A stretch of DNA of 50,801 bases. Origin: a virus. Numbering within the stretch: position 1 is the stretch's first letter; every line of letters starts with the position of its first letter. The stretch covers positions 1 to 50,801 of IMG/VR virus record IMGVR_UViG_3300024264_002017; one strand, given 5' to 3'. The notes beneath the pieces are model-generated. The model saw nothing but the letters and a program-made list of their open reading frames with translations. It was not told the origin of the DNA and did no database searches. Shown piece by piece: positions 17,906 to 26,486 of the stretch. The position numbers and the translations under genes were made by a program.

Positions 17906-18564
17906 CAGTAAAATGGGGTGACAAATATAGTGTTGATGATGTCAATAAGCTGTATTATAGTATTGTTAACCAATTACAATGGGGTGAACACGAGAACTCA
18001 ATACAATTCTATTGTTATACAGATGATTCAATAGGGTTACATCCATACATCCATTGGATACCATTGATTGATATGGATCTACATGGTGTATGGAATAAGC
18101 TTATGTTGTTTAAGCCTGGCACATTACCTGAAGGTAAATGGTTATATCTAGACTTAGATGTGATTATACAAGGTAGATTAGATGAAATCTATATGGCGCA
18201 TGAGTTTACAATGGTTAAATGCTATTGGAAACCTATAGAACAATTAAGATCTGATTGGGTATTCGAAGGCAGAACAATAAGAGATCATGATATAAACTCA
18301 AGTGTGATGGTATTTTGGAATGATGAGAACTATCATATATGGGAACATTTCTGGGAAAACCCAGATGACTATATGATAACCTATCCTGGAATAGATGGCT
18401 TTATATATTGTGAAGGCTTTGCTCCTTCTAATTACTGGAAGCAAGGAAGAATCTATTCAAAGTACTATGGGATCAAAGAAGAGTCTTGGTATAACCCTCC
18501 CGATGAGCCTTATTTTTTAGAAAGCGCTGCAATCTGTTTACTTAACGGTCAAGGCGGATTATAA
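17893..18564 (+). CDS. GT-A glycosyltransferase-like protein with atypical start
   Basis: This 223-residue protein has a typical N-terminal strand (INIVTVKWGDKYSVDDVNKL), then FYCYTDDSIGL, and a DxD-type YLDLDVII (Asp87, Asp89). The same layout (FFTFKWG..., CITDNPSGI, WVDLDNLI) occurs in the protein at 39003. The homologous frame opens well before the first usual start codon, the TTG at 18064, which would cut off 57 residues including the first nucleotide-binding strand. I therefore place the start at ATC 17893, six bases after AAGGAG, with ATT 17899 as the alternative. A sequencing error that turned ATG into ATC is also possible. The gene overlaps the previous stop by 13 bases, as neighbours do. 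Donor and acceptor are unknown. Confidence 0.65.
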   Translation: MNIVTVKWGDKYSVDDVNKLYYSIVNQLQWGEHENSIQFYCYTDDSIGLHPYIHWIPLIDMDLHGVWNKLMLFKPGTLPEGKWLYLDLDVIIQGRLDEIYMAHEFTMVKCYWKPIEQLRSDWVFEGRTIRDHDINSSVMVFWNDENYHIWEHFWENPDDYMITYPGIDGFIYCEGFAPSNYWKQGRIYSKYYGIKEESWYNPPDEPYFLESAAICLLNGQGGL

Positions 18565-18567
18565 ATA
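18560..18567 (+). promoter_or_regulatory. T4-type late promoter box TATAAATA (first of two)
   Basis: An exact box overlaps the stop of the glycosyltransferase gene. Together with a second box 37 bases downstream it forms a tandem late promoter for the fibre genes 18654-26432. Confidence 0.55.
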
Positions 18568-18596
18568 AAGGTATATACAGCTGAATATTCGGTTGT

Positions 18597-18604
18597 TATA
18601 AATA
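18597..18604 (+). promoter_or_regulatory. T4-type late promoter box TATAAATA (second of two)
   Basis: An exact box whose predicted transcription start, near 18610, lies one base before a 20-base hairpin. The leader to the ATG at 18654 would be about 44 bases. Confidence 0.6.
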
Positions 18605-18610
18605 AGAACA

Positions 18611-18630
18611 TAGTGGTTATATAATCACTA
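18611..18630 (+). promoter_or_regulatory. Hairpin at the predicted 5' end of the fibre mRNA
   Basis: TAGTGGTTATATAATCACTA is an imperfect palindrome that folds into an RNA stem of about nine pairs with one G-U pair. It has no T-run, so it is not a typical terminator. Its place at the predicted mRNA start suggests a stability or end-protecting element. Confidence 0.4.
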
Positions 18631-18653
18631 CATTACAATTTGAGCACATAGAT

Positions 18654-18920
18654 ATGGCAGGAACAATAGTAAAAATCAAGCAATCGGCGGTTGCTGGTAA
18701 GAAACCATCAGCAAGCGACCTCCAGCAAGGCGAGTTAGCCCTTAACACAGCCGACCATACATTGTATTCAAAAGACGGAAATGGAAATATCTTTCAAGTA
18801 ACAGCACAAAAGATATTTGATATGGGTGATTCTAACGGTGATGTTTTTATAGATGCGGGTGATTCTAACGATGCATTGTACGCAGCACCTTTTAACAGCT
18901 ACGATGGCGGGGGAGCATAA
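18654..18920 (+). CDS. Small tail fibre protein (short N-terminal module)
   Basis: This 88-residue protein has the motif order found at the start of many phage fibres: TIVKIKQSAVAGKKPSASDL, then QQGELALNTADHTLYSKDGNG and IFQVTA. Here the module forms a whole protein that ends with an acidic and Gly-rich tail (FNSYDGGGA). The larger fibre encoded next begins with a similar module (FKIRRDTAANW...GEMGL...FIKMGDG). It may be a connector or an adaptor in the same fibre. It sits first in the operon after two late promoter boxes. There is no catalytic motif. Confidence 0.75.
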   Translation: MAGTIVKIKQSAVAGKKPSASDLQQGELALNTADHTLYSKDGNGNIFQVTAQKIFDMGDSNGDVFIDAGDSNDALYAAPFNSYDGGGA

Positions 18921-18924
18921 CTAA

Positions 18925-21900
18925 ATGTCAGGAACAATATTTAAGATAAGAAGAGATACAGCGGCCAATTGGTCGTCAAATAACCCTACCCTTGCCGCTG
19001 GTGAGATGGGGCTTGACCAAACTAATAACTTCATTAAGATGGGTGATGGCACTACTGCCTGGAACTCATTAGCTCAATTCACACAAAACATTGAGAATGT
19101 AGAGGATTTAGTAGGTGCAATGGTCACTTCAAATACTGAAACATTTATTTCAGTAACTTACGATGACTCAGATGGAACACTAGATTTTGTTGTTCCGGTA
19201 TTAGACGAGGATACCCTCGCAACAGATTCAGCAACACATTTAGCTACACAACAATCAATTAAAGCTTATGTGGATTCAGCCATATCTGGCGGTGACTTAG
19301 ACTTCATTGCCGACTCAGGTGGTGCACTAAATATTGTCTTAGATTCAGAGACAATGACATTTACTGGTGGTACAGGTATTGATACCGTTGGTAGTGGTAA
19401 TACTCTTACGACTTCAATCGACTCAACAGTTACTACCCTTACTGGTTCGCAAACATTAACTAATAAAACATTAACAAGTCCAGTATTAAATACAGGAATT
19501 TCTGGTACTGCAATTAAAGATGAAGATAATATGGCTAGTGATTCAGCTACTCATCTTGCTACGCAGCAATCAATTAAAGCTTATGTAGACTCTCAAGTAG
19601 ATACGGCCGATACTGTGGCTGAATTAGGTGATATAAACATCACATCTGCTGCTGATGGTTCAATGTTATTATATGATACTGATAATTCTGAATGGATTGA
19701 TAATGTTATGTCAGGTGATGCCACTATGGCAGATACAGGTGCAGTTACATTTGCTACAGTTAACTCAAACGTAGGTTCATTCGGTTCTACAACAGCAATT
19801 CCAGTATTAACAGTAAATGCTAAGGGTTTAGTTACAGCAGCGAGTACTGCTTCTATTACAACTGCATTAACTGTTGGCGCAGACAGTGGTTCTGATGATA
19901 CAGTAGCTCTTGCCACTGATACATTAGATTTTTCTGGTGGAACAGGTATTGATACAACAGTATCCAACAATGATATCTCAATTGCTATAGACTCTACTGT
20001 TGCTACATTAGCAGGTACACAAACATTAACGAATAAAACACTAACCACTCCTACAATAACGAGTGCAACACTTAATACAGGTGTAAGTGGTTCAGCAGTT
20101 AAAGATGAAGATAACATGGCATCTGATTCTGCTACACATTTAGCTACACAACAATCAATTAAAGCTTATGTGGATGCGCAGGTTACTGCTCAAGATTTAG
20201 ATATCGCTGGTGATTCTGGTACAGGAGCTATTGATTTAGATTCTGAAACACTTACGATTGCAGGTACATCAAACGAAATTGAAACATCAATGTCAGGTAA
20301 TACCCTTACGGTTGGATTACCTACTAATGTTACTATTGCTGGTAACTTAACTGTTGCAGGCACAACAACAGAAGTTTCATCAACAACAGTTAATGTTGCA
20401 GATCCAATGTTATCATTGGCTACAAACAACACTGGTGCAGATGCTGTTGATATTGGTTTTTATGGTTTATATGACACAAGCGGTTCACAAGATTTATACT
20501 CAGGTCTATTTAGAGATGCATCAGATTCTGGTAAGTGGAAACTATATAAGGATTCACAATCCGAACCAACTACTACAGTTAATGTAAGTGCTACTGGTCA
20601 TGCGACTGGTACATTAGTTGCTAACCTTGAGGGTAATGTAACAGGAAACGTAGTAGGTAACCTTACAGGTAATGTAACAGGTAATGCATCAGGCACAGCA
20701 GCTACAGTTACAGAAGCAGCTCAACCTGCTATTACTTCTGTAGGTACTCTTACAGCATTACAAGTTGATAATATTAACATTAATGGTAATACTATTTCAA
20801 CGACGGGTGGTACTGACTTAATGATTGGTCCAGTTGCTGGACAACAAATTGTATTAGACGGTGTAATAGAGATAGATGCAGGTGTAGTTACTGGTGCTAC
20901 AAGTATTACATCAACAGCATTTGTTGGTGATTTAACAGGTGATGTTACAGGAGATGTATCAGGAAGTTCTGGTACTGTAACAAGTATTGCTGCTCATATT
21001 AAAGATGAAGATAATATGGCGAGTGATTCTGCTACACATGTTCCTTCACAACAATCTGTTAAAGCTTACGTAGACTCTCAAGTTACTGCTCAAGACTTAG
21101 ACTTTGCTGCCGACAGCGGTGGTTCATTAGCAATTGATTTAGATAGCGAAGCATTAACATTTACTGGTGGTACAGGTATTGATACATCAGGTTCTGGAAA
21201 CGCTGTTACATTTGCTATCGACTCAACAGTTACTACATTAGCTGGTACACAAACATTAACAAATAAAACATTAACTTCACCTGTTCTAAATACGGGAGTA
21301 AGTGGTTCAGCATTCTTAGATGAAGATGATTTATCAAGTAACTCTGCTACTAAGTTAGCATCACAGCAATCAATCAAAGCATATGTTGATGCTAGTGTAA
21401 CAGCACAAGACTTAGACTTTGATGCCGATAGTGGTGGTTCATTATCAATTGATTTAGATAGTGAAGCATTAACATTTACTGGTGGTACTGGTATTACTAC
21501 GGTCGGTTCTGGTAATGTTGTTACATTTAATATAGATTCTACTGTTGCTACATTAACTGATACACAAACAATGAGTGCGAAGACACTTACCTCTCCTGTA
21601 TTAAATACAGGTATTAGTGGTACTGCTTTCCTTGATGAAGATAATATGGCATCAGATAGTGCAACGAAAGTTGCATCTCAACAATCTATTAAAGCATATG
21701 TCGATGCACAAGTTACTGCACAAGATCTTGATTTCCAAGGCGATTCAGGTGGTGCACTCAGTATTGATTTAGATTCTGAAACATTAACTATCGCAGGTGG
21801 TACAGGTATTGATACGGTAGGTAGTGGTAATGGTGTTACTGCATCTATCGATGCGACTGTTACAACATTAACAGGTACACAGACATTAACTAATAAGACA

Positions 21901-23862
21901 TTAACTAGTCCAACAGTAACTTCGCCAGTATTAAATACGGGTGTTAGTGGTTCAGCAGTTAAAGATGAAGATGATATGTCATCAAATAGTGCTACTCATC
22001 TTGCTACTCAACAATCTATTAAGGCATATGTTGATGCACAAACTACAGACGAAACTGCTGAGGGTTCATCTAACTTATACTTCACAGATGAAAGAGTTGA
22101 TGATCGTGTAAATGCATTGATTGTTGGTGGTACAAACGTAACTGCAACATATGATGATGCTAATAACAGATTAACAATATCAGCAACAACGGGTGCGAGT
22201 GGTTATGATCTAAATGCTAACGATACAGATGACCTCAGTGAAGGTTCATCTAACTTATACTATACAAACGAGAGAGCACAAGATGCTGCAGGTGCTCAAA
22301 TTGCTACTAATGGTTCACATACAAATATCACAGCAACATATGATGATGCTGGTGATGGTGCAATAGATCTATCAATTACAGATGCTGTTATTAGAGGTAA
22401 GGTAAGTGTTACCGATGCCGGTGGTGATGGTTCATTAGCTTATAATAGTTCTACCGGTGTAATAACTTATACTGGTCCAAGTGCTGCAGAAGCCAGAGCA
22501 CATATTAGTGTTACTGATTCTGGAGGTGATGGTTCATTAGCTTATAATAGCTCTACTGGTGTTATTACATATACAGGGCCAAGTGCTGCTGAAGTACGGG
22601 CTCATTTAAGTGCTGGCACGGGTGTTACATATTCAGGTGGTGCAATATCAATTGGACAGGCAGTAGCCACGGATAGTGATGTAACATTTGATGATGTAAC
22701 TGTTAGTGGTAACCTTACAGTTAATGGTACTACAACAACAGCCGCTTCGACAAATACTGTTATTACTGATAAGTTAATCGAACTTGGTAATGGTCAAACT
22801 GGTTCACCATCAGGTGATTTAGGTTTAGTATTTGAACGTGGTTCATCAGATAATGCCTTTATCGGATTTGATGAGAGTGCAGATAAATTTATAGTTGGTA
22901 CAGGATCATTTACAGGTGCTTCAACCGGTAACTTAACAATTACAACTGGTACTATGGTTGCTAACCTTGAAGGTGCAACTGCAAGTCTTACTGGTAATAT
23001 AACAGTAGGTGGTACGGTTGACGGACGTGATGTTGCTGCAGATGGTACTAAGTTAGATGGTATAGAAGCTAGTGCCACAGCCGATCAAACTGGCGCACAA
23101 ATTAAAGCTTTATATGAAGTAGAAAGTTCAGCATTTACAGATGCACAGTTTACTAAGCTAGCAAATATCGAAGCTAATGCTGATGTAACAGATGCAACTA
23201 ATGTTAATGCTGCTGGTGCAGTTATGTTATCAGATACAACAATTTCTGGAATGGGATTTGTTGTTGATGAAGATAATATGGCATCAGATTCTGCTACTAA
23301 ATTAGCAACACAGCAATCAATTAAAGCATATGTAGATGCACGTGAAACTGCAATTACAACTGCATATACTGCCGCCGATGATGCACAAGATCATTTATCA
23401 GAATTAGGTGGTACATTAGATGATATTGCTAATGGTACAACACACGTTAAAAGTACTAATGACTTTACAGATGCTTCACTAGCAAAACTAGGTGGTATTG
23501 AAGCATTAGCAGATGTCACGGATGCTACAAATGTAGAAGCTGCTGGCGCTGTTATGGAATCAGGTAACAATGCTTCGGCAAAGATACCTTCAGGAACTAC
23601 TGCGCAGAGAGATGGATCTCCAAGTGCTGGTTTCTTTAGATGGAATACAACAACTTCAAGTGCGGAAATCTATGATGGAAGTGAGTGGGGATTAGTTGGT
23701 GGTGGAAACACTACAGGAAAGGTTATGTGGGAACACAGTTATACAGTTGCAGAAAATTATGAAATAACTTCTGGTAACAACGCGTTAACTGCTGGACCAA
23801 TAACCATTAACTCAGGCTATTCAGTGACGGTCCCTAGCGGATCTACTTGGGTAGTGGTTTAA
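18925..23862 (+). CDS. Large repetitive tail fibre protein
   Basis: This 1645-residue fibre begins with a major-tropism-determinant-like N-terminal domain: IFKIRRDTAANWSSNNPTLA, GEMGLDQTNN, KMGDGTTAWNSL. The shaft holds eight copies of DEDxxxSxSATxxxxQQSxKAYVD, often followed by a LTNKTLTSPVLNTG unit. A module of about 100 residues near residues 470-570 (AGNLTV, ATNNTGADAVDIG, FRDASDSGKWKLYKD) is shared with the next fibre. Near residue 1540 there is a small domain (AQRDGSPSAGFFRWNTTTSS) typical of fibre ends, and the C-terminus VTVPSGSTWVVV forms a beta tip. A GGGGGAG ribosome site precedes the ATG. It is probably a main host-contact or long fibre subunit. Confidence 0.85.
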   Translation: MSGTIFKIRRDTAANWSSNNPTLAAGEMGLDQTNNFIKMGDGTTAWNSLAQFTQNIENVEDLVGAMVTSNTETFISVTYDDSDGTLDFVVPVLDEDTLATDSATHLATQQSIKAYVDSAISGGDLDFIADSGGALNIVLDSETMTFTGGTGIDTVGSGNTLTTSIDSTVTTLTGSQTLTNKTLTSPVLNTGISGTAIKDEDNMASDSATHLATQQSIKAYVDSQVDTADTVAELGDINITSAADGSMLLYDTDNSEWIDNVMSGDATMADTGAVTFATVNSNVGSFGSTTAIPVLTVNAKGLVTAASTASITTALTVGADSGSDDTVALATDTLDFSGGTGIDTTVSNNDISIAIDSTVATLAGTQTLTNKTLTTPTITSATLNTGVSGSAVKDEDNMASDSATHLATQQSIKAYVDAQVTAQDLDIAGDSGTGAIDLDSETLTIAGTSNEIETSMSGNTLTVGLPTNVTIAGNLTVAGTTTEVSSTTVNVADPMLSLATNNTGADAVDIGFYGLYDTSGSQDLYSGLFRDASDSGKWKLYKDSQSEPTTTVNVSATGHATGTLVANLEGNVTGNVVGNLTGNVTGNASGTAATVTEAAQPAITSVGTLTALQVDNININGNTISTTGGTDLMIGPVAGQQIVLDGVIEIDAGVVTGATSITSTAFVGDLTGDVTGDVSGSSGTVTSIAAHIKDEDNMASDSATHVPSQQSVKAYVDSQVTAQDLDFAADSGGSLAIDLDSEALTFTGGTGIDTSGSGNAVTFAIDSTVTTLAGTQTLTNKTLTSPVLNTGVSGSAFLDEDDLSSNSATKLASQQSIKAYVDASVTAQDLDFDADSGGSLSIDLDSEALTFTGGTGITTVGSGNVVTFNIDSTVATLTDTQTMSAKTLTSPVLNTGISGTAFLDEDNMASDSATKVASQQSIKAYVDAQVTAQDLDFQGDSGGALSIDLDSETLTIAGGTGIDTVGSGNGVTASIDATVTTLTGTQTLTNKTLTSPTVTSPVLNTGVSGSAVKDEDDMSSNSATHLATQQSIKAYVDAQTTDETAEGSSNLYFTDERVDDRVNALIVGGTNVTATYDDANNRLTISATTGASGYDLNANDTDDLSEGSSNLYYTNERAQDAAGAQIATNGSHTNITATYDDAGDGAIDLSITDAVIRGKVSVTDAGGDGSLAYNSSTGVITYTGPSAAEARAHISVTDSGGDGSLAYNSSTGVITYTGPSAAEVRAHLSAGTGVTYSGGAISIGQAVATDSDVTFDDVTVSGNLTVNGTTTTAASTNTVITDKLIELGNGQTGSPSGDLGLVFERGSSDNAFIGFDESADKFIVGTGSFTGASTGNLTITTGTMVANLEGATASLTGNITVGGTVDGRDVAADGTKLDGIEASATADQTGAQIKALYEVESSAFTDAQFTKLANIEANADVTDATNVNAAGAVMLSDTTISGMGFVVDEDNMASDSATKLATQQSIKAYVDARETAITTAYTAADDAQDHLSELGGTLDDIANGTTHVKSTNDFTDASLAKLGGIEALADVTDATNVEAAGAVMESGNNASAKIPSGTTAQRDGSPSAGFFRWNTTTSSAEIYDGSEWGLVGGGNTTGKVMWEHSYTVAENYEITSGNNALTAGPITINSGYSVTVPSGSTWVVV
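19234..19275 (+). repeat. Direct repeat, copy 1 (42 bases)
   Basis: This 42-base stretch, which starts ACACATTTAGCTACACAACA and ends TTATGTGGAT, recurs exactly 900 bases downstream (20134-20175). It encodes part of the SATHLATQQSIKAYVD fibre repeat. Confidence 0.9.
20134..20175 (+). repeat. Direct repeat, copy 2 (42 bases)
   Basis: Identical to 19234-19275 at all 42 bases while neighbouring repeats differ at wobble sites. This fits a recent duplication or gene conversion inside the fibre gene. Confidence 0.9.
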
Positions 23863-23879
23863 TTTTTAGGAGACGATAA

Positions 23880-26432
23880 ATGTCAAAGATAAAAATTCAG
23901 GGTGATTCAGGCGGAACTGGTGTATTTACATTAACTTCTCCTAATTCAAATACTGATAGAACAATAACTCTACCGGACGACGCCGGTACGATTGTAACTT
24001 CAGCACAATCTGATGCTTCCAGTTATTCTTGGTTAATTGACGAAGATAACATGGCATCTGATCTTGCCACGAAGGTACCATCGCAACAATCCGTTAAAGC
24101 TTACGTTGATGCACAAATTGGCGCTGAGAACACTCTTGCCGAAGATAACGATGTAAATATCACATCTGCCGCCGATGGATCTATGTTGTTATACGACACA
24201 ACAACATCAAAGTGGATTGATAATGTAATGTCAGGAGATGCTACTTTAGCAGACACTGGTGTAATAACACTTGGTGCAGATGTTATTGATGGTACTCATC
24301 TAGCAGATAACGCAGTTAATTCAGAGCATATCACCGCCGGTTCTATCGATACGGCTCATATTGCTGCAGATCAAATCACATCAGCTCTTATTGCAGATGA
24401 CCAAATTGATAGCGAACATCTTGTTGATGGTTCTATTGATACGGCTCATATTGCTGCGGATCAAATTGTTGGTTCATTGATTGCTGATAATGCAGTTGAT
24501 AGCGAACACATTACCGCTGCAGCAATTGATACATCTCACATCGGTGCTGCTCAAGTTACAACGGCTAAGATCGCAGCTGATAATATTACAGCAGCGCTAA
24601 TTGCAGATGATCAGATCAATAGTGAACATTATGTTGATGGTTCAATCGATACTGCCCATATTGCTGACGCAAACGTAACATTAGCAAAGGTTCAAAATGT
24701 TGCTGCTAACTCGGTTTTAGGTAGAAATGCAAACAGCTCGGGTGTATTATCAGAGATTGCTTTAGATAATACTCAAATACTAATTGGTGATGGCACTGGA
24801 TTTACAGCGGCTTCACTAACTGGTGATGTAACAATGACCAATGCTGGTGTAACAAATATTGCTGCTGATGTAATTACAGGTGCAGAAATTGCCGATGATT
24901 CAATCAATAGTGAACACTATGTAGATGGTTCAATTGACACACAGCATATTGCTGCAGATCAAATCACAAACGCTTTGATGGCAGATGATGCTATTGATTC
25001 AGCTCAGATTGCTGATGGCGCAGTTGATCTAGTTCATATGTCAGCTGACTCTGTTGATGGATCAAAGATTGCTGATGATTCAATTAACTCAGAGCACTAT
25101 GTAGATGGTTCAATTGACACTGCACATATAGCAGCTGATCAAATTACTAATGCATTGATTGCTGACGCTCAAATTGATAGTGAGCATCTAGTTGCAGGTT
25201 CAGTTGATAACTCACACTTAAGTGGTTCAATTGCTAACGCTAAACTTGCTAACTCAACTATTACTGTAAGTGATGGTTCAAACTCAACAGCCACATCTCT
25301 CGGTGGTACAGTTACTTTCGCCGGAACTGCCAACGAGGTTACAGTTGCTGAGTCTTCAGGAACAATCACAGTCGGTCTACCAGATAATGTAACAATTGCT
25401 GGTAACCTAACAGTATCTGGTACGAGCACTTCAGTTAGCTCAACAACAATCGAAGTTGCTGATCCACTATTATCATTAGCTACTAACAATGGTTCGGCTG
25501 ATGCAGTGGATATTGGTTTATACGGATTGTATGATACATCAGGTTCACAAGACCTTTATGGTGGTTTATTCAGAGATGCTTCTGATTCAGGTAAGTGGAA
25601 GATCTTTAAAGACAACCAAGCTGAGCCTACTACAACAGTTAATGTTAGTGGTACTGGCTATGCGGTTGGTACTTTAGTTGCTAACTTAGAAGGTGATGTT
25701 ACGGGTGCTATTACAGGTAATGCTGATACTGCAACTTTAGCAACTACTGTTACAATTACTGCAAATAACACTACTGATGAGACTGTTTATCCGGTATTTG
25801 TTGATGGTGCTACAGGTACACAAGGTCTTGAAAGTGATACTGGATTAGCGTATAATCCTTCATCAGGTAACTTGACAATTGGTGGTACGGTTGATGGACG
25901 TGACTTAGCTACTGATGGTAGTAAGCTAGATGGTATTGAGTCTGGTGCAACAGCAGATCAAACAAACGCTGAGATACGTGCAGCTGTTGAAGCTGCTTCG
26001 GATTCAAATGTGTTTACTGATGCTGATCATACTAAACTAGATGGTATTGAGTCAAGTGCTACTGCAGATCAAACTGACGCAGAAATCAGAGCTGCGGTTG
26101 AAGCAGCAAGTGATTCAAATGTGTTTACTGACGCCGATCATACTAAGTTAAATGGTATTGAAGCTTCTGCTACAACTGACCAAACTGATGCTGAAATTAG
26201 AGCAGCAGTTGAAGCAGCGACTGACAGTAATGTATTCACAGATGCAGACCACACTAAACTAAATGCTATTGAAGCTTCTGCTACTGCAGATCAAACCGCT
26301 GCAGAGATCTTAACTGCTATTAAGACAGTTGATGGTGCTTCTTCAGGTTTAGATGCTGACCTACTAGATGGACAACACGGTTCTCATTACCGTATAGATA
26401 TCTACAACGCAGCAGGTTCATTACTTAACTAA
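23880..26432 (+). CDS. Repetitive tail fibre protein
   Basis: This 850-residue fibre starts with IKIQGDSGGTGVFTLTSPNS and RTITLPDDAGTIVTS, an N-terminus frequent in phage fibres. It has one DEDNMASDLATKVPSQQS repeat. Residues 130-410 are a shaft of DQIxxALIADDQIxSEH(L/Y)VDGSIDTAHIA-type repeats. Next come the module shared with the previous fibre (residues 500-600) and several DGIESxATADQTxAEIRAAV units. It ends in LLDGQHGSHYRIDIYNAAGSLLN-type sequence, a common terminal motif in these fibres. Ribosome site TTTAGGAGACG lies ahead of the ATG. The gene is followed by a strong terminator, so it ends the fibre operon. Confidence 0.85.
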   Translation: MSKIKIQGDSGGTGVFTLTSPNSNTDRTITLPDDAGTIVTSAQSDASSYSWLIDEDNMASDLATKVPSQQSVKAYVDAQIGAENTLAEDNDVNITSAADGSMLLYDTTTSKWIDNVMSGDATLADTGVITLGADVIDGTHLADNAVNSEHITAGSIDTAHIAADQITSALIADDQIDSEHLVDGSIDTAHIAADQIVGSLIADNAVDSEHITAAAIDTSHIGAAQVTTAKIAADNITAALIADDQINSEHYVDGSIDTAHIADANVTLAKVQNVAANSVLGRNANSSGVLSEIALDNTQILIGDGTGFTAASLTGDVTMTNAGVTNIAADVITGAEIADDSINSEHYVDGSIDTQHIAADQITNALMADDAIDSAQIADGAVDLVHMSADSVDGSKIADDSINSEHYVDGSIDTAHIAADQITNALIADAQIDSEHLVAGSVDNSHLSGSIANAKLANSTITVSDGSNSTATSLGGTVTFAGTANEVTVAESSGTITVGLPDNVTIAGNLTVSGTSTSVSSTTIEVADPLLSLATNNGSADAVDIGLYGLYDTSGSQDLYGGLFRDASDSGKWKIFKDNQAEPTTTVNVSGTGYAVGTLVANLEGDVTGAITGNADTATLATTVTITANNTTDETVYPVFVDGATGTQGLESDTGLAYNPSSGNLTIGGTVDGRDLATDGSKLDGIESGATADQTNAEIRAAVEAASDSNVFTDADHTKLDGIESSATADQTDAEIRAAVEAASDSNVFTDADHTKLNGIEASATTDQTDAEIRAAVEAATDSNVFTDADHTKLNAIEASATADQTAAEILTAIKTVDGASSGLDADLLDGQHGSHYRIDIYNAAGSLLN

Positions 26433-26445
26433 TAAGTAAAATTCT

Positions 26446-26469
26446 AAGGGCTCTTCGGAGCCCTTTTTT
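26446..26469 (+). terminator. Rho-independent terminator after fibre operon
   Basis: AAGGGCTC-TTCG-GAGCCCTT folds into an eight-pair stem (26446-26453 with 26458-26465) with a stable TTCG tetraloop, followed by a T-run to 26469. It separates the fibre operon from the radical SAM cassette. A second terminator of the same build lies at 50540-50565. Confidence 0.92.
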
Positions 26470-26473
26470 ATTG

Positions 26474-26481
26474 TATAAATA
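26474..26481 (+). promoter_or_regulatory. Late promoter box TATAAATA five bases before ATG
   Basis: An exact box lies four bases after the terminator T-run and five bases before the ATG at 26487. With T4 late spacing the mRNA would start at or next to the A of the ATG. There is no ribosome site, so a leaderless mRNA is likely. Confidence 0.65.
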
Positions 26482-26486
26482 TTGTT

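Noticed and set aside
18611-18630. Terminator between the glycosyltransferase and fibre genes
   Set aside because: The stem is AT-rich and has no T-run after it, so it does not look like a rho-independent terminator.
19593-20117. Open frame on the - strand within the 1645-residue fibre
   Set aside because: It is a repeat-driven shadow frame with the same kind of biased composition as the one at 11736.
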